A DNA stretch of 64,000 bases from Celeribacter arenosi (GTDB taxonomy: Bacteria > Pseudomonadota > Alphaproteobacteria > Rhodobacterales > Rhodobacteraceae). The notes under the pieces were generated by a model. That model had not been told where the DNA came from. It did no database searches and saw nothing but the letters and a program-made list of their open reading frames with translations. Made by a program: the position numbers and the translations under genes. The stretch covers positions 1,426,001 to 1,490,000 of the forward strand of contig NZ_BAABDF010000007.1 in the NCBI RefSeq assembly GCF_039539485.1, written 5' to 3'. Numbering within the stretch: position 1 is the first letter of the stretch; the number at the start of each line of letters is the position of its first letter. Positions 35,129-44,017 of the stretch are shown in pieces.

Positions 35129-35794
35129 ATGCTATATTTGTCTTCCTATCGTCTCGGTGATCACTTCGAAAAACTACTTTCAGCCCTGCCCAAAACGCCA
35201 AGGGTCTTTGTCGTCGCGAACGCTTTAGATGTTTTCCCAGCGGCATCTAGATTGAAACATAAAGCTGAAGTCTACGACCCAAATCGAGAGCTTGAGGACT
35301 ACGGTTGCCAGGTAACTGACTTAGACCTAAGGCAATACTTTGGACAGCAAGATGACTTAGCCAAACATCTATTGGAATGTGATCTTGTTTGGGCGCTTGG
35401 CGGGAATTCTTTCGTTTTACGGAGAGCTATGGCTTTGTCAGGTTTCGATACTGCTGCGACCCAACACCTTAAAACCGGCAACATCGCCTATGGTGGTTTC
35501 AGTGCCGGAGCAGTTGTCGCCTCTCCATCACTCAGCGGGATCGACCTAATGGACGACCCTGAGGCAGTGCCTAACGGCTACCAAAAAGAAGTGGTTTGGA
35601 GCGGGATGAAGTGGATTGATTTTTCGATAGTTCCGCATTTCCAGTCCGATCACCCTGAGTCTGAAGCGGCAAATGTAGCCAAGGACTTCTTCATGAAGAA
35701 CGGCATTCCCCATCGTACAATTGCAGATGGGGAAGTGATCTTCGGTGAGGCAGGCAGTTTCGAAGTCTTACCGCGTACTTCAAAATCCCCATAA
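35129..35794 (+). CDS. Peptidase E-like protein (family S51, glutamine amidotransferase fold)
   Basis: A 221-residue cytoplasmic protein of the peptidase E family, which cleaves N-terminal aspartyl dipeptides. The nucleophile serine lies in the turn AYGGFSAGAVVASPSL, preceded by WALGGNSFVLRRAM, and a candidate catalytic histidine in SIVPHFQSDHPES. The ATG at 35129 is chosen, with AAGG twelve bases upstream. A TTG two codons earlier is possible. Base composition is noticeably more AT-rich than most of the window, and no functional partner is adjacent, which would fit recent acquisition. Substrate is inferred from the family only. Confidence 0.82.
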   Translation: MLYLSSYRLGDHFEKLLSALPKTPRVFVVANALDVFPAASRLKHKAEVYDPNRELEDYGCQVTDLDLRQYFGQQDDLAKHLLECDLVWALGGNSFVLRRAMALSGFDTAATQHLKTGNIAYGGFSAGAVVASPSLSGIDLMDDPEAVPNGYQKEVVWSGMKWIDFSIVPHFQSDHPESEAANVAKDFFMKNGIPHRTIADGEVIFGEAGSFEVLPRTSKSP

Positions 35795-36035
35795 GAGACA
35801 TTCAAGCGTGTTGCAGCATCCGTCACTCTGGGCTCAAACCAGAGCTTCGCTGCAATTGTCATGTAGGTCAGCTAAGCGGAACATAGCTGCCGTTGGCGGC
35901 GGGTTATGGAATGGCTGCGTTTTGGTTTGCACAGCTTGGATCGAGGAGGTGCCTCGCCTTCAAATCTACCACTAACCAGTGCTTTGTCACGTTTGAGGGA
36001 TACGAACTCCGGAAAGGGCGCGGGTATTCGGGATC

Positions 36036-36317
36036 CTAAAAGTCGGCCAACTCCGGGACATTGCCTAGCCTTACAAGGAAACTTGGGTCGCCGACTTCTC
36101 CGCTGGCTGGATCTTCGGTAATCATGTAGGCGTCGGCGCCTGCGCAATCCTCGGATAGAGCCTCGCGTTCGGCTCTGCTTATTGCCTCTGACGCTGTGGA
36201 ATATTCAAACTGCTTGCCAATTTTCAGGCCTGCCTGCCCATTGGTTCCAGCCTTGGTTCCAACATAAGTCTGGCAGATATAGTGGATTTTTTCTGAGGAA
36301 CGGTCTGCGTCTGTCAT
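36036..36317 (-). CDS. Small hypothetical protein (93 residues)
   Basis: No family was recognised. The protein is soluble and acidic, contains a short N-terminal strand (IHYICQTYVGTK) and a helix rich in Ala and Glu (ASEAISRAEREALSEDCAGADAYM), and ends in VRLGNVPELADF. The ATG at 36315-36317 is chosen because CAAGGATCC precedes it. The open frame extends 15 codons further upstream without a better site. It lies in a group of small unknown genes on the same strand, 126 bases downstream of the next one. Confidence 0.6.
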   Translation of the reverse strand: MTDADRSSEKIHYICQTYVGTKAGTNGQAGLKIGKQFEYSTASEAISRAEREALSEDCAGADAYMITEDPASGEVGDPSFLVRLGNVPELADF

Positions 36318-36443
36318 GGGTGGATCCTTGTGATCGGCTGGAACAATTGGAAGGTCTCGCAACAGCCTTGGCCGATTTCAGTCTGATTGAGGTGCCTGTT
36401 TCCCGGCGGAGCACTTAACGCACACAAAACAGCCGAAGTTCAA

Positions 36444-36680
36444 CTACCGCGTTGAAGCGGCTTTCGAGCGACGCGATTTGGACGCTTCGGAAGCTTTGCC
36501 TCCAGCTGGCTTGTTCGCTTCTCTTTCAAGGCGAGCGTTGCGCAGTCGGGAAATCCTGGCGTCACGCTGTTCCGTTTCTTCATCGACCATTTGTCTGACG
36601 ACACGCGTCGTCTTATCCATCGGGGTTTCGGGTTTGGAGTCATATGCTTTGAATAGAGTGTTCTTTGTGAGTTTCGTCAT
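36444..36680 (-). CDS. Small highly charged hypothetical protein (78 residues)
   Basis: No domain was recognised. The middle is a predicted charged helix (DKTTRVVRQMVDEETEQRDARISRLRNARLERE), and the tail is rich in Lys, Arg and Ser (SKSRRSKAASTR), so it may bind nucleic acid or be disordered. A good AAAGGAAAC site lies nine bases before the ATG, which supports real translation. It lies 49 bases downstream of the PLP racemase gene and may be the end of that operon. Confidence 0.6.
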   Translation of the reverse strand: MTKLTKNTLFKAYDSKPETPMDKTTRVVRQMVDEETEQRDARISRLRNARLEREANKPAGGKASEASKSRRSKAASTR

Positions 36681-36729
36681 TCTTCAGTTTCCTTTGTGGT
36701 TTAGCGTCGGCTGGACCAAGCGAGGTCTT

Positions 36730-37851
36730 TCAAACCAGCGCTAGGGTGTCGATCTTACCTTGGGAGTGCCGTGTTGGTTGTGTGTGTGGATTGCACATGA
36801 ATTCTACTTCGATGTCCGGAGCGGCCATGGCGTGCATCAACGCAGTGTAGTTCATCTGGAACCTCACCTCGGAACCGACCTTTGGCGGGGTTCGGGGTGT
36901 TCCAATTACAAGATGGTCGCTGGTAGCACCGATCAATGTGCTTCCAACAGGCATTGAAAGCCCCGGAATGTCGGTGTCCTGATACCCCATCGCGAGGATC
37001 ATGCGCGCAGAGGCAGCACCGGTCTTCACAATGCGAAGTCGTTCTGTAGTTGGATCGATGCGGGCACTAGGCGAAGGCATGGGTTTTGCACCCGTCTCGA
37101 TAACTTCGGCAACAAGGGTGAAGGCGTCCGCGTGCATCCCGCCGATCCGGTCACCAGAAACTGGCTCCACACCCAGAAGGATCGCCTCGCCCAGGCGGAG
37201 GTCGTTGACACGACCCGTCGCGCGTTCACCAAGCGCCCAAGGCAAGTTGGCTGAGTTGCCTCCAGACACCACCTTGAGGATTGGGCCGCATTTACTCTCG
37301 ATCTCATTCGCAAGGTCGCAAAAAGTGGCCATTTGCAAAGCAGTCGGGCCAAGCCCGTTCAAACAGGCAAAGTTCGCGCCTATCCCTTTCAACGCGACCC
37401 CGGACAATTGCACGACTTGCTTGGCAACATCTGCAAGGTTCTCGGGTGATATTCCGTCGCGAAGGTCACCCATTTCGACCATCAGGACAATACCGTGGAC
37501 GGAGCCATTGCGGATCGCGGCGGCAGCCAACGCTGAAATGACCAAGATCTCTGTGTTATAGCTCTCTTCGCAGGACTGAACGACCTGGTCGGCCTGACTT
37601 AACATCGGCGAACGGATCAGAGTGATGGGGCCTGTCATGCCTGCCGCACGCAACCTTTGAACATTGCTGATCCGCGCATCGGCAAGCCCCACTGCCCCGC
37701 CATCGAGCATGGCTTGAGCGATCGCAGGATGCCCACAGACCGCTTTGGTCACGCCAGTGACGCCGACCCCACACGGGCCTAGACGCTTGACCAGGGTCTG
37801 CGTATTGCGACGTATCTTGCTGAGATCCACCTCGATGCGCGGGCAGCTCAT
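36730..37851 (-). CDS. PLP-dependent amino-acid racemase of the alanine racemase N-terminal type
   Basis: A 373-residue protein with the alanine-racemase-like barrel. The start PRIEVDLSKIRRNTQTLVKRL, the likely PLP lysine in VTGVTKAVCGHPAIAQAM, and LMVEMGDLRDGI and VVSGGNSANLPW resemble the ornithine/alanine racemase group rather than classical Alr, whose C-terminal domain is different. Its start overlaps the stop of the DgcN-like gene by four bases. Given that partner, a D-amino acid substrate such as glutamate or ornithine is plausible but unproven. Confidence 0.82.
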   Translation of the reverse strand: MSCPRIEVDLSKIRRNTQTLVKRLGPCGVGVTGVTKAVCGHPAIAQAMLDGGAVGLADARISNVQRLRAAGMTGPITLIRSPMLSQADQVVQSCEESYNTEILVISALAAAAIRNGSVHGIVLMVEMGDLRDGISPENLADVAKQVVQLSGVALKGIGANFACLNGLGPTALQMATFCDLANEIESKCGPILKVVSGGNSANLPWALGERATGRVNDLRLGEAILLGVEPVSGDRIGGMHADAFTLVAEVIETGAKPMPSPSARIDPTTERLRIVKTGAASARMILAMGYQDTDIPGLSMPVGSTLIGATSDHLVIGTPRTPPKVGSEVRFQMNYTALMHAMAAPDIEVEFMCNPHTQPTRHSQGKIDTLALV

Positions 37852-39047
37852 ATCGCGGCCATAGACGGCATTTGTGCCAAGCCGGGGTATGTGGCGACGA
37901 CCATCGCAAGCAAATGTGCAGTCGGTCGGGCCAATGCATCTGTTACCGGCAGTCCAAGTTTCTGCGACTGCGCCGCAATGGTGTCGGTGATTTCAGCATC
38001 AGACATCCCCTCGTGATTGAGAGTGATACCTATGACCTGTGTATCGGCAAAGGCTTCGATTAGTTCAATTTCACTTGATGCAGATGGCATCGGCATATTG
38101 GGAAAGTCACAGCGATGAGCACGTTTCGGCGCGTGCTGAAGGATGACAGCATCCGGTTGGCTCCCCCGCAAGATAAAGGCGGATGTACAAAACGCGGGAT
38201 GGCTCAATGCGCCCTGGCCTTCGATCAAAATAACATCGGGTTGTTCCGCTTCAGAAGCCGCAACAATCGCGCCTTCAAGTTCGCCGCAGCAGAATTGAGG
38301 CGGTACGGCATCCATTGCGATCCCGTATTTTGCGCCCTGCATCAGGCCAGTCTGACCCGTGCCGACAAGCACTGTCTTAATACCCTCTGCATTCAGGGCC
38401 CGCGCCAAAACAGTTGCCGTTGTTCGCTTCCCGATCGCGCAATCGGTTCCAAGAACCGCAATCCGTAGTGCTTTGACACGTGCGACGCTGCCGTCAAACA
38501 GGCGCATGTCCTTGCTGGGTTTCGGCTTGCGGATGTCGCGGATCGTGACATTTCGCCCCAAAGCAGCATTGGCTATTTCGCTGTCATCGCTCAGATACTC
38601 ATGCAGCCCGCTTACGATGTTCATGCCAAGCTCAATCGCTTTTAGAATAACGCCTCGGTCCGCAGTCGAGAGACGCCCTGTCGAGGGGGCCATCCCATAG
38701 ATCAGCGTATCGGGAGTGACGGCTTCATGGGCGACCGCCGCCTCCAGATGACCAAAGATCGGTATTTGGTTCATCCTATCGTCGAGAACGGATCCGCTGT
38801 CTTGTCCGCGATAGGTGCTGTCGATGACAGAAAGGATGCGATACGCTTGTGAATGGCGGACAAGGCCGTTCGCAGTCTTGCCATCAATTTGCGCGAAATT
38901 CCCTTCGCAGTAGACGACTGCCGTCGGTGAGTCTGGGACCTGCCTGCCAGACGTCAGGCTTGCGGGTTTGATCTGTGTTATTGGTGGCGCTTGCGCCCTT
39001 TTTGTGGGGCAGCGGATGGTATCGACAGTGTCAGATTTGGTTTCCAT
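37848..39047 (-). CDS. dgcN: DUF1611-family protein, DgcN-like N-acetyltransferase
   Basis: A 399-residue cytoplasmic protein. The first 50 residues look like an extension. Then follow an N-terminal Rossmann-like part (TLIYGMAPSTGRLS) and a P-loop domain with RIAVLGTDCAIGKRTTATVLARAL, GTGQTGLMQGAKYGIAMDAVPPQF and DVILIEGQGALSHPAF. This is DUF1611. A marine member, DgcN, was described as a D-glutamate N-acetyltransferase working with the epimerase-like DgcA. Here DgcA is absent and a PLP racemase overlaps the end of this gene instead. The symbol reflects family likeness only. Confidence 0.8.
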   Translation of the reverse strand: METKSDTVDTIRCPTKRAQAPPITQIKPASLTSGRQVPDSPTAVVYCEGNFAQIDGKTANGLVRHSQAYRILSVIDSTYRGQDSGSVLDDRMNQIPIFGHLEAAVAHEAVTPDTLIYGMAPSTGRLSTADRGVILKAIELGMNIVSGLHEYLSDDSEIANAALGRNVTIRDIRKPKPSKDMRLFDGSVARVKALRIAVLGTDCAIGKRTTATVLARALNAEGIKTVLVGTGQTGLMQGAKYGIAMDAVPPQFCCGELEGAIVAASEAEQPDVILIEGQGALSHPAFCTSAFILRGSQPDAVILQHAPKRAHRCDFPNMPMPSASSEIELIEAFADTQVIGITLNHEGMSDAEITDTIAAQSQKLGLPVTDALARPTAHLLAMVVATYPGLAQMPSMAAI

Positions 39048-39272
39048 TTTGATTTCCCTTGATACGGTGGCACGGAGGCCAGAAGCGTCTGCACCTGCGC
39101 ATTTTGGAGTGAATAGGTGCCGTGGCTCGCGCCTATTGGTTCAGCTCGCACTGCCCCTTTGATTTTTGAAAATTCCTGTCGCAGTCCCGGCGGTGGCCCG
39201 ATCTGTCCAGATGCGCGTTTTCAGGAACAACAGGCGGCCCATATGTTCAATGCGGCCCGTTTCCTGATCTGT

Positions 39273-39743
39273 TCAGAAAGGCGTTGGCCGGAACCAAAAG
39301 GGCCTCCACTGGTCGCCGGTTCGTTCAAACCCGCGTTCGCACGTCGAGCCGGAGCCATCTGAGGTATCTGCCCAATACGCACTCGTTGGCAGTACGATTT
39401 CCTGACATGGGCCATCGGTTTTGCGAAACCCATGCAGGCTCTCCAATCCGGGACCGTTGGACCGGTTCGTGGCATATGCGTTTTGCGGCGCGACCAAACC
39501 TACGTAGGCATTTTCGTTCGGCCGGTAGCCAACGTTGCAATCCCATCCATCACCGTAATTTTTGGCGCTGGCGCTCTCGGAAATTGGCTGTGCGTCGGGT
39601 TGGGCAAAGGCAGGTAGAATAGAAGGCATGACCGCGAAAATTGAACCGACAAATAGGGCCATGACTGTTGGAATTAGCGTAGGGACGAAGGCCACGATTG
39701 GATGTGGACCGCAAGGCTCTGTGAGTTGTGATTTACGATCCAT
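39273..39743 (-). CDS. Exported protein with divergent Cys/Tyr repeats
   Basis: A 156-residue protein of unknown function. A hydrophobic segment (residues 18-46) followed by AFAQPDAQP marks a signal peptide. The mature part contains loose repeats of the form C-x3-G-(Y/F) followed by (I/V)-x-(A/L)-P-x2-A-Y: WDCNVGYRPNENAYVGLVAP, HGFRKTDGPCQEIVLPTSAY and CERGFERTGDQW. Similar repeat proteins are known in alphaproteobacteria without a set function. It overlaps the upstream membrane-protein gene by eleven bases, so the two are co-expressed. Confidence 0.7.
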   Translation of the reverse strand: MDRKSQLTEPCGPHPIVAFVPTLIPTVMALFVGSIFAVMPSILPAFAQPDAQPISESASAKNYGDGWDCNVGYRPNENAYVGLVAPQNAYATNRSNGPGLESLHGFRKTDGPCQEIVLPTSAYWADTSDGSGSTCERGFERTGDQWRPFWFRPTPF

Positions 39744-40086
39744 CTAAGGCAAGCTTCGCAAGACATGCGTCGGCCAGATCACGGTTCGGGTCTTCAGTGC
39801 CCGGCAATGTGGCCCATCCTGTTTCCATCATCGCATTGCGTCGCTGATAGCTTGACGCTTCCTGAAGTGTCTCCAGTTTTGCGGTGCGTTCTGCATCAGC
39901 TTCTGAAAGATCTAAACAAACCGGCACCATCGCCAGAGTGACTTGCTCTGAGGCAAAGCTATCAGCCATTTCTTCCGCGCCACCTTCAGTCGTCCAGCCT
40001 CCCCACGTGAAGCCAAGAATTGAGACAGCAACTGCGCCAACCAAGGCTCCGTAAACGCCGGGTTTCGTCCATTCGGGAAATGTCAT
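39733..40086 (-). CDS. Small membrane-anchored protein (117 residues)
   Basis: One N-terminal membrane helix (VYGALVGAVAVSILGFTWGGW, residues 12-32) anchors a periplasmic or cytoplasmic domain with conserved-looking pieces: ASEQVTLAMVPVCLDLSEAD and YQRRNAMMETGWATLPG, ending in LADACLAKLALDGS. Two cysteines may form a disulfide. I recall this type as a common hypothetical of the Rhodobacteraceae, but no function is assigned. It starts inside an ATGA overlap with a 46-codon frame upstream and overlaps the exported repeat protein downstream. Confidence 0.7.
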   Translation of the reverse strand: MTFPEWTKPGVYGALVGAVAVSILGFTWGGWTTEGGAEEMADSFASEQVTLAMVPVCLDLSEADAERTAKLETLQEASSYQRRNAMMETGWATLPGTEDPNRDLADACLAKLALDGS

Positions 40087-40223
40087 TTTCGATCCTTTGA
40101 CGGAGAAAGCGCCGCCGCACTATTTTTGACTTCGTTTGTCGTTGCGTCGGCCTGATCCTGCGCCAATGCCAACTCCAGGCCTCGCTGCTCCACTGCGCGC
40201 ACTTCGACTTTCCAGCGGGCCAT
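40083..40223 (-). CDS. Possible small gene of 46 codons, coupled to the membrane-protein gene
   Basis: ATG at 40223 opens a frame that ends in TGA overlapping the next ATG by four bases. This is the pattern used at many real operon joints in this window. The peptide is polar (begins MARWKVEVRAVEQRGLELAL, ends SPSKDRK), with an amphipathic helix and no membrane segment. The frame continues ten codons upstream to a stop, so a slightly longer form from TTG is possible. The ribosome-binding site is weak. It could instead be the tail of a decayed longer gene. Confidence 0.45.
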   Translation of the reverse strand: MARWKVEVRAVEQRGLELALAQDQADATTNEVKNSAAALSPSKDRK

Positions 40224-40750
40224 CTTGATCAATAGAAACGTCGCTGTCTGTCTCTATGCCTCGCAGCTGTGGCTCAGTATGTCGTCGTCTGCCAACACTT
40301 CGCAGTCGCCCGCAGGCGGTTCATCAGTGTATCCTGCGACCACAAACGGCTGAAGAAATGTCACACCTGACGTGGTCGTGCGCGATGACATCGGCAACCT
40401 TCCCAAACATCAGATCCCTACTACAGGGCGTGACAGCTGAATTTTCATGATGGAGGGTTGTGGTTCACTCTTGCAGGCTGATGCGCCTATGCCGCAGAGA
40501 ACCGCAACTTTCGTAACACACACCTAGTCTATCGGCGTGCGAATTACAAGGTTGGTGACTCCGGCCCCGGATTCTCGACGAGCTTCTTTGTTAGCTTCCC
40601 GCTCAGCGCCGCCATGTTTCGTACCCGCAATCGAACGCAGACCGAAAACCCCGGCAACATGCGACCAAACCGGCAGTTGCGGCGAACCCAAGGGAGCAAC
40701 AGAAAAAGGCCGCCAAAGGCGACCCATTCAAACCGACCAAAACTGTATGG
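40224..40750. other. 527-base gap before tRNA-Ser with no convincing gene
   Basis: No open frame with a ribosome-binding site or recognisable protein was found. A minus-strand frame reads through the tRNA and beyond it, and is a by-product. The stretch lies downstream of tRNA-Ser and upstream of the small membrane operon. No copy of the tRNA 3' end, integrase or repeat was seen in it. Confidence 0.5.
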
Positions 40751-40840
40751 TGGCGGAGAGGAAGGGATTCGAACCCTCGAGACGGTTCCCCGCCTACACA
40801 CTTTCCAGGCGTGCGCCTTCGACCACTCGGCCACCTCTCC
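40751..40840 (-). tRNA. tRNA-Ser (anticodon GGA)
   Basis: The minus strand folds as a 90-base class II tRNA. The acceptor arms GGAGAGG (40834-40840) and CCTCTCC (40755-40761) pair, then G and an encoded CCA follow (40751-40754). The anticodon loop CTGGAAA gives GGA, which reads UCC and UCU. A long variable arm lies between GTGTGTAGGCGGGG and the T-arm GGTTCGAATCC. The long variable arm and GGA anticodon identify serine. Confidence 0.97.
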
Positions 40841-40934
40841 GCCGGCGTCTATAAGAAACGGATGGGGAGGATGCAACCCCGCATCGACACGAAGGTGAAG
40901 GTTTTCTGACGCTCATGTGACGCGCAGAAATGGC

Positions 40935-41651
40935 TTAGTCGAGATGGATCGAAACGCGGCGGTTCTGACGCCCTTTGTTTTCGATCTTTCCGAGGCGAAT
41001 ACGTCCGATTTCTGAGGTTCGCGCGACATGCGTCCCGCCACAGGGCTGCAGATCCACCTGCCCTGCCCCTTCCCCGATCCGAATGAGGCGAACACGCCCT
41101 TCGCCGGTGGGCGGCATCACGGACATGGTCTTCACAATGGAAGGATTCGCCAACAATTCCTGATCCGTGATCCAGCTTTCCGTGACCCGCAAATCCTGTT
41201 CGATCAAACGGTTCAACGCACTTTCAATCCCGTCACGATCTGCGGGGGGCTCTTCCATGTCGAAATCCAGCCGACCTTTTTCAGTCCCGATCGCACCGCC
41301 CGTCACCGGCAATGGAATGACGACCGACAGGAGGTGGAGCGCGGTGTGCACCCGCATGTGGCGGTGTCGGCGGTCCCAGTCGAGGTATTGCATGACGTCC
41401 ACGCCGCGCTCAGGCAGGGTCCCGGGTTCGGACGGGACAAGGACGACATGGCCCGTCGGCCCCTTCACGGCGGTCGCAATATTCATCGTGCCACCAGCCC
41501 AAGTGATGCGCCCGCTGTCCCCGGGCTGGCCACCGCCGGTCGGGTAGAACAGAGCGCGATCCAGCACGATGCCCCCCTCCTGCGTCACGGTAAGCACCTT
41601 TGCAGGGGCTTCGGTCAGGTACGGATCATCGCGAAACAAAAACGCACTCAT
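40935..41651 (-). CDS. alaX: Alanyl-tRNA editing protein AlaX
   Basis: A 238-residue free-standing editing enzyme that hydrolyses serine or glycine wrongly attached to tRNA-Ala. It carries the AlaRS-like editing fold with the zinc motifs HTALH (about residue 100) and CGGTHV (near 207), and an N-terminal beta-barrel part (FYPTGGGQPGDSG) as in medium-length AlaX. Its start overlaps the stop of the mechanosensitive channel gene by four bases, so it is the third gene of a cysK-channel-alaX operon. It ends about 95 bases from tRNA-Ser. That closeness is probably coincidental. Confidence 0.9.
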   Translation of the reverse strand: MSAFLFRDDPYLTEAPAKVLTVTQEGGIVLDRALFYPTGGGQPGDSGRITWAGGTMNIATAVKGPTGHVVLVPSEPGTLPERGVDVMQYLDWDRRHRHMRVHTALHLLSVVIPLPVTGGAIGTEKGRLDFDMEEPPADRDGIESALNRLIEQDLRVTESWITDQELLANPSIVKTMSVMPPTGEGRVRLIRIGEGAGQVDLQPCGGTHVARTSEIGRIRLGKIENKGRQNRRVSIHLD

Positions 41652-44017
41652 GTTTGTGGGTCTCCCTGTGGCGGGGCGCGCAAGGCTTCTGGATTGCGCA
41701 GCCAGACATCACGCTGCGCAAAGGGGATCTCGATGTTTTCCGCGGCAAAGCGGCTGGCGATCTCGTGGTTCAGATCGCTTTTGACCGACATCACGAACGT
41801 TACATTCCTCAAAATGGCGCGAATTTCAAAGTCCAGAGAATCCGCCCCAAAACCGATGAAGTGAACCTGCGGCTCGGGGTTCAGGGTTACCATCGGATGC
41901 GCGCGGGCAATCTCCATCAGGATGCCTTCGACCCGTCGCGTGTCCGTGCCATATGCCACCCCGACCGGCACGGTAACGCGCCCGATCAAATTGCCGCGCG
42001 TATAGTTGGTCACCTGCCCCGAAATGAGGTCGGCGTTGGGAACAATCACGTCTGTGCGGTCAAAGGTTTCGACCCGTGTGGACCTCACCGAAATATCGCG
42101 CACAAACCCCATCTGGCCGCCGACTTCGATCCAATCGCCCTCTGAAATCGGGCGCTCGATCAACAGGATGATCCCCGAGACAAAGTTCTGGACGATGTTC
42201 TGTAGGCCAAAACCGATCCCCACGGAGAGCGCGCCCGCGACAATGGCGAGAGCCGACAGGTCAATACCCGCTGCAGTGATTGCCACAATCGCAGAGAGGA
42301 ACACGCCAATGTAGCCCGCCCCCGCGACCATCGCGTTCTGGCCACCCTTATCGAGACTGGTTTTGGGCAAAACAGCGGTTTTCAGCGCCGTTTTGAACAG
42401 CCGCGTCACCGCAAGTCCCAGCGCGAAAACGACAACGAAAGTCAGAAAATCGGTGACCGAAACACGCGCCTCACCTATCGCGACCCCTTCGCGCATGCGC
42501 GCCCAGAGTTCCCACAATCGTTCCTCCCGCACCCCCCAAATCAAAGCAAAGGCGGGCAGCGAGACCAGCAGCAGCGCGAAGGACAATAGCACCGGCATGA
42601 GCGCATCGCGCGCCCGATCGGGTTGCCCTGTAATCAGCCCGTAAATATCCCCGAGCAAACGGGACAGGACCACGAGGAGACCGATCAACCCGAGCGACAG
42701 GATCGCCGGAAAGATAATCGCCTTGGCGGCCGTCATATACCCGAGCGCCCCCAAAAGAACCGCGAGGAGCGACCCAACCAACAAAGCCCGCGCGACCGTG
42801 CGCGCGATCAAGGGCACAAAGCCCTGTCCGGTCGATGGCTCAAGTTGCGGTGGCGCGTCCTCGTCCAAAGGCATCGGATCGGGCAACCGTGCCGCCCGGC
42901 CCAAGAGGACCGCAATCCGGTAGAGCGCAAAGGCCCCCAGAAGGATTAGCGGGAACGTCAACGCCGCTTCGGTCCCGATGTCATACAAATCAATGGTCGA
43001 AAGTTGGGTGATGACGTTCTGCAGCGCCCACAATGTGCCTGCCAGCGTTGCCTGACCTACAAATTCACGCCGCGCTTTTGGCGTCATGTCGAGCACAGCA
43101 TCCCCAGACCCCGTGCCAAAGAACAGACGCCCCATGACCCAGCGGGCCACGAAATAGGCCATACCGATCTGCGGCACAGCCTGCACCAACAACTCCGCAC
43201 GCTGGCCCAGAAGGCCTGAAGACTTCGCGGCCTCCGCAAAGGCGAATAGACCCAGAACCGGCACCGCAATCTGGCTAAGAGAGGTCACAAACCCTGTCAC
43301 GCCCTGCCCCGCCGCACCGCGCACGCGTTCACGCATCGATTGGGTAAAACGTTCGGTCCACTGCCGCCCGCGCGCCACAAGTACCATCGCCACAGCGAGA
43401 TAAAAGGCAATCATCAGGCCGTTTCTGGACAAGGTTTCGCGCGCACTGTCGCTGGCCGCATTATCGCGCACGGTGGCCCAGGCTTTGGACAAGGTGCCGC
43501 CGAGCGCGCTGAGTGCCCCACCCCAAAGAGACGGCAAAAGGGGCGATGGCGCGCGCTGCGTCAGCATATCCGCCTGATGCGCCAGAAGTGTCGTGTCGAT
43601 TTCGGTGATGAGCGCATCTGCACGCGCATAGGCCTCTTCTGCCGTGCGCACCGGCGCGAGTGCCTCGTCAAGGCGAACCTGCAAAGCTTCGCGGCGCGCC
43701 GCCACCTCGTCGGATTCACTCGTGGCATCTTCTGGAACGGGCCCAAGCGCGGCGATCTGCGCCTGCAGGGTCGAAATCCGCGCGGCGTTGGTGCTCTGGG
43801 CCTCCAAAAATTCCGCGCGCCAATCCGTAAGGGTTTTACGGAACGACTCTAGCGTGGTGTCAGATGTCTGGGCGAGGTCGAGCTGGCTTTCCACTTCGGA
43901 GGCCACAACCTCCCATCCGGTGTAATTGGGCACAACCGCGTCCTGCGCAGAGCCGAGCGTCGGGCCCAGAAACAGAGCCAGACACAGCAGCCAACCTGCG
44001 AAGAACCGACGCATCAC
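41648..44017 (-). CDS. Large MscS-family mechanosensitive channel with DUF3772 domain
   Basis: A 789-residue inner-membrane protein. It has a signal peptide (residues 1-24), a periplasmic coiled-coil-like domain (about 30-175, DUF3772 type), eight or more membrane helices, and the MscS pore and beta domain at the C-terminus: LSVGIGFGLQNIVQNFVSGIILL, then RPISEGDWIEVGGQMGFVRDISVRST and VPNADLISGQVTNYTRG. Channels of this kind release solutes on hypo-osmotic shock. It is joined by four-base overlaps to the cysteine synthase gene upstream and alaX downstream. Confidence 0.9.
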   Translation of the reverse strand: MMRRFFAGWLLCLALFLGPTLGSAQDAVVPNYTGWEVVASEVESQLDLAQTSDTTLESFRKTLTDWRAEFLEAQSTNAARISTLQAQIAALGPVPEDATSESDEVAARREALQVRLDEALAPVRTAEEAYARADALITEIDTTLLAHQADMLTQRAPSPLLPSLWGGALSALGGTLSKAWATVRDNAASDSARETLSRNGLMIAFYLAVAMVLVARGRQWTERFTQSMRERVRGAAGQGVTGFVTSLSQIAVPVLGLFAFAEAAKSSGLLGQRAELLVQAVPQIGMAYFVARWVMGRLFFGTGSGDAVLDMTPKARREFVGQATLAGTLWALQNVITQLSTIDLYDIGTEAALTFPLILLGAFALYRIAVLLGRAARLPDPMPLDEDAPPQLEPSTGQGFVPLIARTVARALLVGSLLAVLLGALGYMTAAKAIIFPAILSLGLIGLLVVLSRLLGDIYGLITGQPDRARDALMPVLLSFALLLVSLPAFALIWGVREERLWELWARMREGVAIGEARVSVTDFLTFVVVFALGLAVTRLFKTALKTAVLPKTSLDKGGQNAMVAGAGYIGVFLSAIVAITAAGIDLSALAIVAGALSVGIGFGLQNIVQNFVSGIILLIERPISEGDWIEVGGQMGFVRDISVRSTRVETFDRTDVIVPNADLISGQVTNYTRGNLIGRVTVPVGVAYGTDTRRVEGILMEIARAHPMVTLNPEPQVHFIGFGADSLDFEIRAILRNVTFVMSVKSDLNHEIASRFAAENIEIPFAQRDVWLRNPEALRAPPQGDPQT

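Noticed and set aside
35129..40840. Genomic island inserted at tRNA-Ser
   Set aside because: The stretch is accessory in character and ends near a tRNA. No integrase, no repeated tRNA 3' end and no other mobility gene was found in it.
40544..40876. Open frames running through the tRNA-Ser gene
   Set aside because: They cross a well-folded tRNA and have no protein likeness.
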